DNA of 62,000 nucleotides, from contig NW_019091365.1 of NCBI RefSeq assembly GCF_001949145.1, positions 1,508,159-1,570,158 on the forward strand, written 5' to 3'. Under the pieces are notes generated by a model that made no database searches, was not told the DNA's origin, and worked only from the letters and a program-made list of their open reading frames with translations. Source of the stretch: Acanthaster planci. Its lineage: Eukaryota; Echinodermata; Asteroidea; Valvatida; Acanthasteridae. Shown in pieces: positions 1 through 11,487 of this stretch (its first letter is position 1; each line of letters starts with the position of its first letter). Position numbers and translations under genes: made by a program.

Positions 1-2609
1 GCCCCAGGTACAGCTACGGTACAACAGCATATGGTATTTCTTAGGCTGCACTACACCAAATGCTCGCCTATAGAAAACAGAGCAAAATCAGACCAAAATA
101 GCGCCGCCTGTTCACTCTCGGGAAGGGGTTGGCCTCCTTTTCTTTCCACTGGAAATTCAAGATTATGGCCACGAGATCACTTTTCGGTTGTTTTTTTTTT
201 TCGCCTCTTCCCGAAGACACCCCCAAAATAGTAGTGAAACCATGCGCTGGGCTCTGAATGTAGCCACCTGCCTCTATCAAAAATGGACCCGCAATTTTTG
301 GCTTTTTGTGAAAGAAATACCCCAAACTGCAAATTGCCAGTCCCAAATTCAGGATTTATAGAAATATTTCTATGATTCCTCCTGATTATGGCATGTCTTA
401 TCACTTTAAAAAAAATCGTGGGGTCACAAAATATTAATGTGCTCGCCCGCAGAAATTCAACGATTTGGTGGAATGCACTCATAAGCTCAAACTGACAAAG
501 GATCGAGGATGGAGACAGTGCCCTCTATCGGCACGTTAAAAAAGGCGAAAGGGGAATGAGCATTTCTGCATTTTTAAACCATTTTTTTTCACAATAAAGA
601 GAAAACATCCGGATGGCGACAGACAAAATATTGATTCATATTCTGTAAAGTATTTATTAGAGTAAAAAGTAGCTTGCCACTCTCAACGAACCTGCAAGCT
701 ATGATTTCTGGCCCGCGCGGTCTGATACAGGCAACGAATGCCATGACACCTCTGAGACTCGTTAATTCGCCCGTTTATAGAGCACCGACCATTGGATGGT
801 CCCCCTGGAGCAATCGGTACTGAATAGGTCCACACGCGGTACACCTCGTCTGTGTAGGCCTTCTCAAATAATACCACATGAGTATTGACGTTGACCGAAT
901 TAAAAAAGAAGAATCCAGTCCCAGAGATGGCAATTTGTGAATTGGAAGAACTCCTGCGCTTTGACGCAGTGGGAGGAACAGTACATATGACCCTATCGAT
1001 AGCAACCACGAACCTGAATTAAGTCAGTTGCACACGTGATCTCTCGATGCACCCGGTAAATGTGGCATCAACGTAACTAATAATTTACCAATCACAGACC
1101 CCTTTCTCCGACATGCAAATGATCCAAAGCCAACATCAGTTTCGCACGAAAAGCCACCACAGCGAACGGTCCACAGCACCCTTGGTCCGTTGTTCCGACA
1201 CCAAACCTACAGAGGTTGGTAACCTCGTCTGCCTGTAATCTGACTGTAGCAAAACCCATAGAAGAGACCAATACCTCGTATCGTCTGCATATTGGGTATG
1301 TTGAAATTATTCGCAAATTCACCAGCTGCCAAATCAGAGCAGCATCACGCCAAGTAAAGAAATCCAAGTGCCACGTACAGACGATTCTACAGAATTTCTC
1401 CATCTTCCTTAGTGAGCACTATACTAAGTACTTTGTTTTTAGAGTGTCAAGTGAGTTAGCTACAGTTTCTTAAGTGGTAAGTGCCCTCAATGAAATGGAC
1501 ATCGGTGTGTCTAAGTTCTCTTCCTCACGTTTCACAAAAGAAATCTGGCAGGTCGGGTCGTAGCAGATAGAGGCAAGTCAGAGGGAATAGTGGCTGAATC
1601 GGTGAGGCCTTCGTGCTGCGAGGGTTGAACTGGGACTATATTGACAACGGACTCAAAGAGACCAGCGGCAGGACTGTAACCTGGAAATGCATACCTCATA
1701 GTATTCTTTGTGTAAGGCGTAAGACTTGGACTGCATGGCAGGAACTACCATGTGGTAGAGATCCAGTGACATTTGGCCAGAGTGTGTTGTGGAGCGCGGG
1801 GTCTGTGGGGCCCGTTCTGGTTGTAAACATCTGCCTTGGGTAGGAACACTGAGCTAACAGGGAAGATATTTTTCGGGTTTTGGGAGCTTGTCTGTGAGGT
1901 TTGGGATGCGAACTCTACCTGCCATGATTTGGATAAGTGGGTATAGGCAAGAGATTGGCATGGTTGTTGCTTTTGACACATGCGTCGGCACGAAGAGGGA
2001 CAAGACTTCTGAGCTCTGGAAGGCTTGGGACGAAATGGGGATTTGCTATATGGTAGGTTCTTCTAACAAGTCATTTGAGAAATTTACGGTTGGCACGAGG
2101 CCACGGAGCGTGAGCTTTGTCAGGGACCATAGTGTTGCTTGATGGGGCAAGTTTGGATCAAGTGAAAGGGTGTACGTGGTTGTCTCTTTAGCTTTCAAAG
2201 GAACTGACCGTTTTGGTCTTGCTGAGGTACCACTGATTCGGTGCATAATATAATAATAGCGGCCTTTTTTCTTGGGAGTTGTAGTTATTCCCGTTTATTC
2301 TCGTTGGGGCAAACCGCGGAAAGTCGGTGTTATTCCACAGTTCCTGCTTGTGAAAGACGCATACAATCAGGAGTCCGAAGATGCATTCAAATTTGACACA
2401 TCGACGGGGTTTGGGCGACCGTGAGTCCCGTTATAAGCTGAAAAATTGGTGGAAACGTTTCCGACGCTACCATCACGCCAACAGCAATAGAAGGGTCCAG
2501 ATGATTGAATCACTGCTAAAACGATAAGAACGGCTTTAATGGTAGGATAATGCACGCGGCAATAAAGATGGCAGCGTCCGCAAGTTAAGTCTCTACAGGG
2601 TGCTTTTAC
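1..2609. other. No recognisable gene
   Basis: I read both strands and recognise no domain. Open frames here reach only about 108 residues and none carries a family motif. The minus-strand frames between about 1560 and 2250 are proline- and serine-rich and could be eroded retroelement sequence, but I cannot place them. Confidence 0.4.
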
Positions 2610-3598
2610 ACGAATGGCGTGCAGGCACCGTGGCAGGCTTTTCTCCGGACAATGATATCCTCCATAAGAGATATCAGCTCAGCGATGCTTTCCACTCTTG
2701 TGTCCTCTAGGACAGCCTATATATATGTTTTGTGACGGGAACCTGCTTGTCCATTTTTTGGACCCCAGAGTACAATTTAATGACTGCTTCTTCCTGGTGG
2801 TGATGAAAGTAACTAGTTGCCTTCAGTCTACGCCCCCTTTTCGTAGAGGAGACTTTAGGGAGATCTCCACACCATGCACGTTATAGTTGCTTACATTGTC
2901 CTTCTGGTTGATCTGAAGAGAGCCGTGAAGAAGTATATTCCTTCCTCCAGTTGTTTTGTCAAGGTCTATGTTCCTGACCTTTACAAGAATACTGATTCCA
3001 CTAATGCTTGAAAACTTGGATCTTCAGTTTTTTTCGGAGTGCTGAATTCCAGAGTTGGTGAAGTTTATTTATGGATTCCGAGGATAGCGTCTTCCTTACA
3101 AAGAATTCCGAGTAGACGATGCGATCTATGCACAGAGGTATCGGAAGTCACAATGATCTTGCTGGAGCTGACTGCCACTTCTAGTGTACGGATACTGATT
3201 TGATGATTTGATTAAACCTAAATGAACTGAGGGGAATCCATCCCTCCACATTTTCCTGATAACCTTTTTGAGGAGCTGAGACTTTAGGAGTTTTTAGAGT
3301 AACTCTTTGCAGTCACAGCCGGGTTCCCACCCCCGGTTACTTTAGCGTTGGCGTTGATTATTAGTCCAACTTTTGCTACATGTTGCTCAAGAGATAGGAG
3401 TGGCTACTGGGCTTGTTCGAACGTATCCGAGAGCAGTGCTAAGTTGTCAGAAAAGCAAAGAATTGTTTTGACCTGATTCTTTGTCATAGTTGAAGAAGTG
3501 TCTGCGAAGCTGACTTCAAAAGAAATCCAGCATTTCAAATCGCAGGAGCCTAATTCCATCTCTTCCATGAGTGCTTCAAGCAAACGAGAGAACAAGAA
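2610..3598 (-). mobile_element. LINE fragment A: reverse transcriptase C-terminal part
   Basis: Read on the minus strand, with several stops and frame changes, this gives the second half of a non-LTR retrotransposon reverse transcriptase. The frame at 3404-3595 contains 'FSDNLALLSDTFEQAQ', which corresponds to the F-A-D-D-L-A-L-L-S catalytic block of LINE enzymes; the second aspartate is replaced by N, consistent with decay. Further down come 'VGLIINA', 'SVFLYRSGTWTLTKQLE' (cf. the usual LLYGSETWTL block) and the terminal 'GDLPKVSSTKRGRRL'. The last recognisable codons are near 2612. It is a dead copy: the endonuclease and RT fingers are missing from this strand, and an endonuclease piece lies on the other strand at 3599-3722. 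Confidence 0.7.
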
Positions 3599-3722
3599 AA
3601 GGAAATCGAAGACAACAGGAACTTAGTACCATCCTATAATCTTCTCGTGCTATTGGGAGACATGAATGCTCACATTGGGTCAGACGTGGTTAAATACAGC
3701 TATCATGTCACAATCTGAACAG
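3599..3722 (+). mobile_element. LINE fragment A: inverted endonuclease piece
   Basis: The plus strand reads 'YNLLVLLGDMNAHIGSDVV', the G-D-x-N-A-H block of apurinic/apyrimidinic-type LINE endonucleases. It abuts the minus-strand RT fragment with opposite orientation and ends where the next LINE begins. I infer that it is the 5' part of the same insertion, inverted. Confidence 0.55.
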
Positions 3723-3724
3723 AT

Positions 3725-5640
3725 GGGTTGGGTTTGGATTGGCTTGGCAGGCGCTTGTTAGTGTTTTCTCTGTCCTCTTGCCGCTTTTTGTTCGAAAGTC
3801 TGAACACAGCTGTGGCACAGTCGGCGCCACTCACTCCGATCAGGTGCGAGAGCTTCGAGCTGTTCAGTGCTGATGTTGCAGACTTTCAAGTTGGCCTTGA
3901 GCTGGTCACTTGTAACGCTTCTTGGGGGTGCCACAGCTGTGTTATATTAGAGTTCTTCCACGCTTGTGGGACTTCCTCACTGTCCCAAGCACGTTGGAAA
4001 CACTCTAGCAGAGCTTCTTGAAGGGCATGACCACCATGCCTTAGAACCTCAGCAGGCACGCCATCAGGGTCTGGAGACGTATTGTTCTTCAGTGATTTGA
4101 GCGCATCTGCCATTTCCAAACGAGAGGGTCAGAGACTCATAGCGTCCTCCGCTGGGAAAACTGAAAGATCCTGCAATGCAGAAGTGTTGATTGGTCTTCC
4201 AGTATTGAGGTCGCGGAAATGTTCAGCCCATCGTTGCAAGATTTCTTCTTTGGCACGCAACAGATTGCCGTTGGCAGACTTTAAAGGGATGAACACTTGA
4301 TTAGTTGGGCCCGCAATCTGCGTGATGGAGTCTTAGTGCATGTCATTCTGACCTTTGAAGCCTTGAATCTCTCTTGCCCTTGCTTCCTACCAATCATTAT
4401 AGATCTGCCGGAGGCAAACTTGTGCTTCCCTTCGCAGGTTCAGCCACTTCTCCTTCTTTGCAGCACTTGATGGGTTGCGAGGGTGAGCATCATCTCGGTG
4501 AGTAACTGCTGAATGTCTTACCGGCTCTCATCAAACCAGTTACGGTGCTTCCTGCAACACCTGTAACTCGGCTGTGGATGTCGTGCCACCTTACTTCTAG
4601 GTCGATCTCCCCGGCATCGCCATCGTTCAAGTCTATGAGCCGAGCTGTCACTGCTTCCTCGTACCTGGTTCAGGTGGCGTCACAGCTCAGGGCAGCAGTG
4701 TTCAGTCCTCTTGAGGTGCACGCATTGCGCCTAGCAGGAGGACGAATAGATAGGGACAATTTAGCGAGTACGAGACGATGGTCGGTCCAACACTCACCTC
4801 CCCTCATGACACGCGTGATAATCACGTCAGGTAGGCATTCCTCCTAACAATTATATAATCGATGAGGTGCCAGCGAACAGAGTGCAGATGTTGCCAGGTA
4901 GTCTTGTGTTTGTTTTTCATCTTTAAATTCGTGTTAGTGATGATGAGCTCTAATTCTGAACAGAGGCTCGGAAGTCGAAGGACGTTGTCTTTCATTTCAT
5001 CCAACACCGTGCTTGCCGATGACCCCGTCCCACTCTGCAGCTTCAGTTCCCACTCTGGCATTGAAATTACCGAGAGTTCGTAATCTTTGTGCACGCCAGC
5101 GAGGGTTGAATTTGGGTCTTTGTAGAACACATCCTTGTCTTCATCATCGCTGGTGACAGTAGGATCGTAAGCGCTGATGAAGGTTGCATGCTGTCCTTTC
5201 ACCAGTGGCAGCCTCAGAATCACCAAGCGCTTATTCGTAGCGGTAGGGGTCTCAGTAAGGCAGTTGACGAGCCTGTTGTTGACAGCAAAGCCCGCGCTGT
5301 GCATGCACAGTCGCCAGCACGACGGCCGCTCCAGAAGGTGAATTGCTCTCCCTCCTCAGTCAGCAAGCCGTTGTCAGAAATGCGAGTCTCGCTTAGGACC
5401 ACGATGTCCACGCCATACCGATGCCACAGCTCCGTCGCCACGGGGGCCGTCCTTCGTCATGATCTGTCGGTGTTTGTTGTTGGTGTTGAGGTCACAATCG
5501 AGGAAGGTCCTGACATTCTTGAATGTTACTTTCAGTGTTTTTTTTTATAATTCTTCTTGTATTTCGACCTCAGGAGTGGTATGCCCTTCCAGGTGCCGTA
5601 TCCTGTTTGGGTTAGAGGAGCGGGCAATGTTTCGGCCACA
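3725..5640 (-). mobile_element. LINE fragment B: endonuclease plus internally deleted RT
   Basis: A minus-strand non-LTR retrotransposon with several frameshifts. From 5' (right) to 3' (left): an endonuclease start 'GVDIVVLSETRISDNG' in the frame 5441-5220; the endonuclease body in the frame 5304-4822, including 'FISAYDPTV' and the terminal 'HLIDYIIVRR' block; a linker with 'TDHRLV' near 4790; then 'IPLKSANGNLLRAKEEIL' (about 4300-4240) leading into the RT opening 'ALKSLKNNTSPDPDGVPAEVL' before 4030. At about 3950 the sequence jumps to what looks like the extreme C-terminus, 'NISTEQLEALAPDRSEWRRL' near 3880-3820, so the RT palm including the catalytic aspartates is absent. This family is often mislabelled 'craniofacial development protein 2-like' in invertebrates. 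Non-autonomous and dead. Confidence 0.75.
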
Positions 5641-6094
5641 TTTTTAGGCCCCTCCTCCACTATGGGAGGTTAGCTGTGCGGGCCTGAAGAGGCAGCGTAG
5701 TCTCACAAGATGATGCCGAAGGTGCCTGCAACCGGACATTATCTTGGCTTGCTGCAGTTATCACTTGCAGTTGGCTGCTCCACCGGTGAACAGCTCGGAA
5801 ACTCAAGCTAGGCCATAGTAAGGGCTATTTAACCCATCGCTGGGGCAGTGGCTGACATGGTGCCAGGGTGTGTCCGCACACCGGTGGGCCTGCACACTGC
5901 AGCTCCGAGATCCACTGCAGGTTTAGGTTGGGGTCGCAAGATGCCCAGTTACCGTGTGTTGCTGCGAGGAGGCACTGCAGCAGTCTTTGAAGTGGAGAGG
6001 CTATGTACTGGCAGGGGAGACTTACGCACTCAGCTCCCAATTTTCGCCCCGAAACCGGGCCAGCCAGCAGCAGTAGCCGACGGCAGAGAGCACG
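5641..6094. other. Spacer between LINE copies
   Basis: It has GC-richer short open frames on both strands (up to 85 codons) but no recognised motif. It could be 5' untranslated sequence of LINE fragment B, which runs leftward from here. Confidence 0.3.
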
Positions 6095-6342
6095 GTGTGC
6101 AATGATAACTACAACTACACTACTGCACTAGACGCATTACACACACCCTGTGGCAGAACCAGTGGCACCACCAACACACGGAAACAAATTAATTTGTGTG
6201 AGGCAACAGATGTTTTTCTTGGAAATACCTCCTTCAAGAAGAGCCATGAAAAGATGACACATTTGTATTCTAGGAATGGGACCAAATCACAGTTAGACTA
6301 CATTCTCTAATGGATGGATGCTTACAAATAATAGTCTATCAT
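6095..6342 (+). mobile_element. LINE fragment C, 5' portion: endonuclease
   Basis: The frame 6095-6310 contains 'ATDVFLGNTSFKKSHEKMT' and 'SRNGTKSQLDYIL', which match the end of a LINE endonuclease (usual form: L-x-N-T-x-F ... LDYI). The match stops just before a 613-bp insertion and resumes at 6956 with 'LGSDHQAVVPTVNRRLRAK', the expected S-D-H-R block. Confidence 0.65.
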
Positions 6343-6955
6343 TGTTAGATCACTTCTCATGTTAATGCACCCTTTTTCGCCCGCAAAAACCCGCAGGGTA
6401 TATACGATAGGTTGGTGATGCGGCGTGCACATGGCGCCAGAAAACTGACCAAAATCTCGACCCAGATTTGCCCTATTTGGGCCCGAGTGCCAAAAGAAAC
6501 TATTGCGGTCAGCTGTCGTAGCTGTTGCAGACAGCAAAGTCAGGAAAGGGCCCGAACGTCAGAGTTTGAGGCGTAGAGCAGTCACATCACGTGAGCATCC
6601 CGATAAATATTCTTCTCTAATTAATAGTGGTATTTCTCGACAAATTTTCAAATCTTTTGTTGAACGTACCGTACTTTAATTGTTGGTAAACTTGATTATG
6701 GCTGTATAATTGTTTAAGTTTAGATTTTCCGAAACTGTGACAACGTACATAAAACCTTTGCTGATTCGAACCAGTTTGTATTTTCCTTTATTTTATTTTT
6801 TTTTTAGTCACCAGAGAATAAACAGGTAGTCACCCGGACATGATTGAGACAAATAAATGTTGATAGTCCAATTGATGGTCACGTATTGCCTGTTTCTGCG
6901 TCTGTGTGAAGTGGCTTAAAGCGCCCCCTATAACTGGCCTGAGGGGCAATTAACA
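6343..6955. mobile_element. Solo LTR of an LTR retrotransposon
   Basis: A 613-bp block splits LINE fragment C between two consecutive endonuclease motifs. It begins TGTTA and ends TAACA, so it has TG...CA ends and a 5-bp terminal inverted repeat. It is bordered on both sides by ATCAT (6338-6342 and 6956-6960), a 5-bp target-site duplication. No coding sequence is inside. Two AATAAA signals on the plus strand (6817-6822 and 6852-6857) are compatible with a plus-oriented LTR. The superfamily (Gypsy or BEL) cannot be told from the LTR alone. Confidence 0.75.
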
Positions 6956-7870
6956 ATCATCACTTGGTTCAGATCATCAGGCTGTGGTTCCAACTGTCAA
7001 TCGTCGTCTTCGAGCTAAACAAAGAAAGAGACAGCAGAAACCGAAATAACAGCCTGGAAAATGAGAGCGACCACAATGGCATCACTGCGCAGTGCAAATG
7101 TGAAGCAAATGAAGCTGCAGAAGTTATAGAGAAAGTGCAAGTAACGACAAAAGAGTATAACTACAGCAAGAATCGTGTTCAGAAAGTATCAGAAATCACT
7201 AATGTGGTTAATAATCCACAAACCCCAGAGAGAAACTTCAATCTGCAAAAACCGAATTTGGACGACGCTTATCTTGAAAGCAAACCAAGATTTCCTCAAC
7301 AGACAAATAAAGGAAATGAAGGAAAAAGGTAAAGAACATCTCACCAGCGTGGAAAGCCATAAATAACATCACTGGCAGAAAACAAGTAAAGAAGTAATGG
7401 CCATTTCCAACAAAAAGGGCTTGACAACAGCCACAAGGCTCTCGAAGCTCTGTAAGGAAACCCATCCCTGGTTAGAGATGAAGATCAAGAGACAGATTAA
7501 ATCCTCCCAGAGCTCTCAATGAGAACAGATAGCTTTGAGGAGGAAGAACTTCAAACGCTATTTCTCAGCTTTAAAAAAAATGAAGTGCGCTGTAGAGATG
7601 ACAATATTCCAGCAAGAGTCATTAAGTACTGTTATATCAATGATAAATGATCATCCCTCGTTTTTGTTATGCCGCACTTTCCAATAATCAGCGACCTGAG
7701 CACTGGTATGTCCCCAACTGTTGTCCCTACACTAAAGCATGCTGGCTCAAGCAACTGTTAAAATTACAGAGGGATAAGCTTGACATCCGTTGTCAGCGAA
7801 CTTTTTACAACATGATTTGAAACAGCATCGGAGAGGTTATTAACTGCTTAATGACATTAGCTGGCACCTC
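6956..7870 (+). mobile_element. LINE fragment C, 3' portion: linker and RT start
   Basis: It continues the endonuclease of 6095-6342. With several frame changes the plus strand reads 'PAWKAINNITGRKQVKK' (about 7350-7390), a stretch resembling the RT fingers around 7540-7650 and then 'NYRGISLTSVVSELF' near 7760-7805, the hallmark Y-R-G-I-S-L-T block of LINE RTs. The match fades after about 7850, before the catalytic Y/F-A-D-D block, so the copy is 3'-truncated or decayed beyond recognition. Confidence 0.65.
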
Positions 7871-10800
7871 ATTTTCTTTCAGAATTTCAAGTGACAATTT
7901 TGGAGGAAATGCAGCTTTACGTGAGTTTCCAAAGGAAAACAAGTATGTTCACCATGCAGATTGCACGCTAACATGCACGAGGAAAACCAACTCTTGCGAT
8001 AAATGAACTTTTGGTCCAATCAGAGATTGGCTTTCTCAGTGGAATTCATTTAAAGTCAACCAATCAGCAACAGTCCACTATGATTGTTTTCGAGGTGTGT
8101 GTTAATGTTTGAGGCATGATAAGAAACAGTTTGTGGCTGCTTGGTCACAATCATCGTTTTTACCCACTATTCCCTCTGTCCATAAAAGTAATCCTGCGTA
8201 TCGTCGCTGTTATGTACATTTTTGACGAGTCCAACATTTCAAAAAGTTTTTCGTTTTCTTATTGAAGGCACAGTACTTACCACGGTTGCATTTTTAGCTG
8301 CTTCGGCTACACTGCCAAAGCACTGAGCTATTGTTTTCACTCTGTGGTTCGCAATGGTGAAGTATAGGACACTTCTCAAGCGACAGCTACATAAACCCCT
8401 CAAAATGCCATTCTTTTTCTACAGTTCTAACAATAAGCAGTGTTACAGACGGTCTGCAGCGATTTTTGGAGAAAATCTTTGGGGTTAAAAGGGCGAAAAA
8501 TGCGTGATTGCGAAATACCCATTTATACACGTCAATGCGAACGTGACCCGCGTCAGAAGACCGGATTTTTCGGCGTTAAAAACTTCTCCAAAGTACACAA
8601 GTTGGTGTTAATAGGATTAAGAGAGACATGCTTTAGTTCATGAAACCAGATTGAAAAATTTGAAATATCCCACAGAATAGTGACTTCATGATTAAGAAAA
8701 AATCCAATTTTTGTTAACAATAATCGGTTTTTCTTTTTTTTTTTCGTTTCACGACAGTAATCCTTCCGCCATTAAACTCTGGGACTTTATATTCGTCATG
8801 TGATAAACCCACAAAGTTGAATTCGGGCTTTTCGGGCTTTTATCTCTAACACCATTTGTCCCAGTGTTTGGAAATTTTGCACAAAAACAAACCCAAATGT
8901 GTTATGTGTGAAAATTTGGGTGACGTCATGTTGACGTCCCCACCTGATTTTTTGACGATTTTTAAATTTTTGTCATTTTGATATTCTTTTTAACATATCT
9001 CCTGACCCAAACTTTTTTTTAAATTTCTTTTTGCTAGACCTCCACTATGTCTATTTGTTGGAAAATCTTGTGACTCATGATATGACGTCACCAAAATGTA
9101 CGATTTTTAATTCTACATATTAGGCAATGTCTGATCCTTGTGAAGTTCACTCAGAACGTTAACAGTCAATCCCTGACTGCATTTTGAAGTGACGTCATCA
9201 TGACCTCATTCGTTGATTTTTTTTATTAGTTTCTCTAGATTTACATGTATACGCATTTGCATGCATACGTACTACTATCTTCTTGGCATAATTTCTGAAA
9301 CTTAATCAAGTCCAATTACTTCCAAATTTTGCAGAAAAACCGTAAATTTCAATTCACCAATTTCAGATATATGTGCAGATTAGCACGATCTGTATTTAGG
9401 AGCCAATTAAGTATGAAGTAATAGTGCTATATACTAGTAATAAGATCGTTTGATATGTAATTTGTGACCTTTGCCTTCAATTTGCGGGTGCATACATGTA
9501 CATGTACTACACATGTGTACACACACTTGCGGCCGTTACCACGCTGGGCCAGGGCACAAGTGACGAAGTGCCCTGTGCCGCGCGCAGTTCGTGCTCGTTC
9601 CAGCTTCGGCGGTCCGAGAAAAAAGCAAGGACTGGCCCGATGGCTGGGACTGTGGGAATCACCCTTTCTAAAAGACTTTTTTTTCTCGGAATTAAATAGC
9701 TCAAAAAATATACAAATGATGCTTAGAAAAGGCTCTGACTCCGAAGCAGCTCTGTGGTTGTATAATTACAACCACATTCCTCTAGTTTTCTGTTTATTTT
9801 TGCACTTTGGTCATGACACGACGAAGAAGCTTATGGCCAATCTAAAATTGCACGGGCCTACATGGTGATGCACCGGTTGCAACAAGCAGTCATGGGTAGG
9901 ACTAGCCTGTGCAAGCACGACAATTTCTTCATGAAGACACAAATGGTGTAACTCCATGTACGGTTTACTATAAAGTGACGTCTCACTGGATGGACTGCAA
10001 TCAACGTTGTCATGGCAATCTTCAATAAGATAGAGCGGAGAGCGTAAGCGCAAGCGCGAAGTCCATCGCAACCTTTGGTCTGGTTCCTAGACCAAAAGAC
10101 ACCGAATCATCGATCTACATGTACATATAAATTGTAAAGACTGGTAAGGAACCAGCCTACTCATCTCTCATGCATCAGATGGAAATCATTCAGTTACCTC
10201 CATGTTTCTAAAAATTTCAAACACGTCGCGGAAAGACTAAATTACTTATTCTAAACTAAGAATATCGGTAATTTCTGACATTAAGAACGCGTGAGCGAAA
10301 TTTCAGCTACCTTCATCAGGTAATAATGTGATTTGCATGATTGATAAAGCCCTAAATTCTAACGTTAGGCCCGACATCCTGATCATCAGTGTTTGCGCGA
10401 TCGGCCGACCTGCACGATCGCCCGAACACTCTGCGCAACTTGAATCCGTCAATTCAGCATGAAATCTCCAACTTTAGGCCTAGGCCTATTTCCCTTTTGG
10501 AAAGTCTTTTACAACCGTGAATTTGAAAAAAAAAACAGAGGCTGATGGCAGAATCCACAAATCATGCACCATGACAGTGAACTATTAGTACTAGTACTGG
10601 CCAATCAGAATGAAGGGTTGAAGCTCTTTCATCACACTTGGACCAATCATGTTTATTTGACAGCCTTTCCTTTGTGCCCTTTTAAGAGAAACATTCAAGG
10701 GTGATTTGTTACTTCTTAAAAACAATTGAACATTTACTTTTCTGCTTATAGTGGAGTATTGCTGTGTAAACTTACCAGACAGATCCATGTGCATTGTAAA

Positions 10801-11349
10801 ATGGATCTTGAAAGAATTTATTTCTTGTTTAATTGAACTTGAAGAAAATAATCTCATGAAACATTTTTGTTACATCTTGAAAATTTTTGTTCATGAAAAA
10901 GATCTTTTAAAAATACTGTAAACTGCATCTTGTAAAAACGAGCTTGGAAAAACATATCTAATAAAAAATTTAGAGAAAATATATGTCACTTTTTGAAAAT
11001 GATTTTGGGGCAAGGTTGTTTGATTTATATTTGGGTTTAATTTTTTTTATTTGTTATTTCTTTTATCTAACAGGAAACTTCAACAAGTGTTGATTATAAA
11101 ATTTTAATCTAAAGTTACCTCTAAATATTTTAAAATTTTCCCTAAGGACAAAGCTTAGTGGACTTTTAAGGTCATTTGATAAAGAAAACTTCTAATTTGG
11201 GAGTTAAATTTCCATGCCTTTTTCTGCATTTCTTCAACAAGAACAAATAAAATAGAGAGCCATGTTTCATAATTTGAAAAGAAATCGAAATTTACAGGCC
11301 ATCAGCCCATGTGACACCTGAAATTACAGTCTCTTTTAGGCATCCCAAC
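7871..11349. other. Non-coding stretch upstream of the NACHT gene
   Basis: AT-rich with no supported coding region. Visible items are a cluster of TGACGTCA-type palindromes (about 8930-9200), an alternating purine-pyrimidine patch of ACATGTACATG type (9488-9530) and a strong hairpin at 10388-10430. An upstream 5' UTR exon or promoter for the gene starting at 11350 may lie here, but I see no decisive TATA box or splice donor. Confidence 0.4.
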
Positions 11350-11487
11350 ATGGCCAAAGTGTCCCACAATGTGCAGCAGCGGCGTATTGCCCGGATTTTC
11401 TGGAGCTCCCCGTTTGGCGGTCTGGAAGAAGAAAGGGAGCTGCTGACCAAGAAATACTGGCCACAGCTTGCTCACATGTGTCAGAAG
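11350..11487 (+). CDS. NPHP3-like: NPHP3-like exon 1: start and DUF4062 opening
   Basis: 46 codons. It begins MAKVSHNVQQRR and contains 'RIFWSSPFGGLEEERELL', the S-S-x-F-x-x-[ML]-x-x-E-R-x-x-L signature of DUF4062. The frame stays open upstream to 11278 but has no better ATG, so an additional upstream exon is possible. It ends 'CQK' before GTGAGG, phase 0. Confidence 0.7.

Noticed and set aside
6964-7332. 122-codon plus-strand frame read as a host gene
   Set aside because: The other frames of the same stretch read continuous LINE endonuclease and linker motifs, so this frame is accidental.
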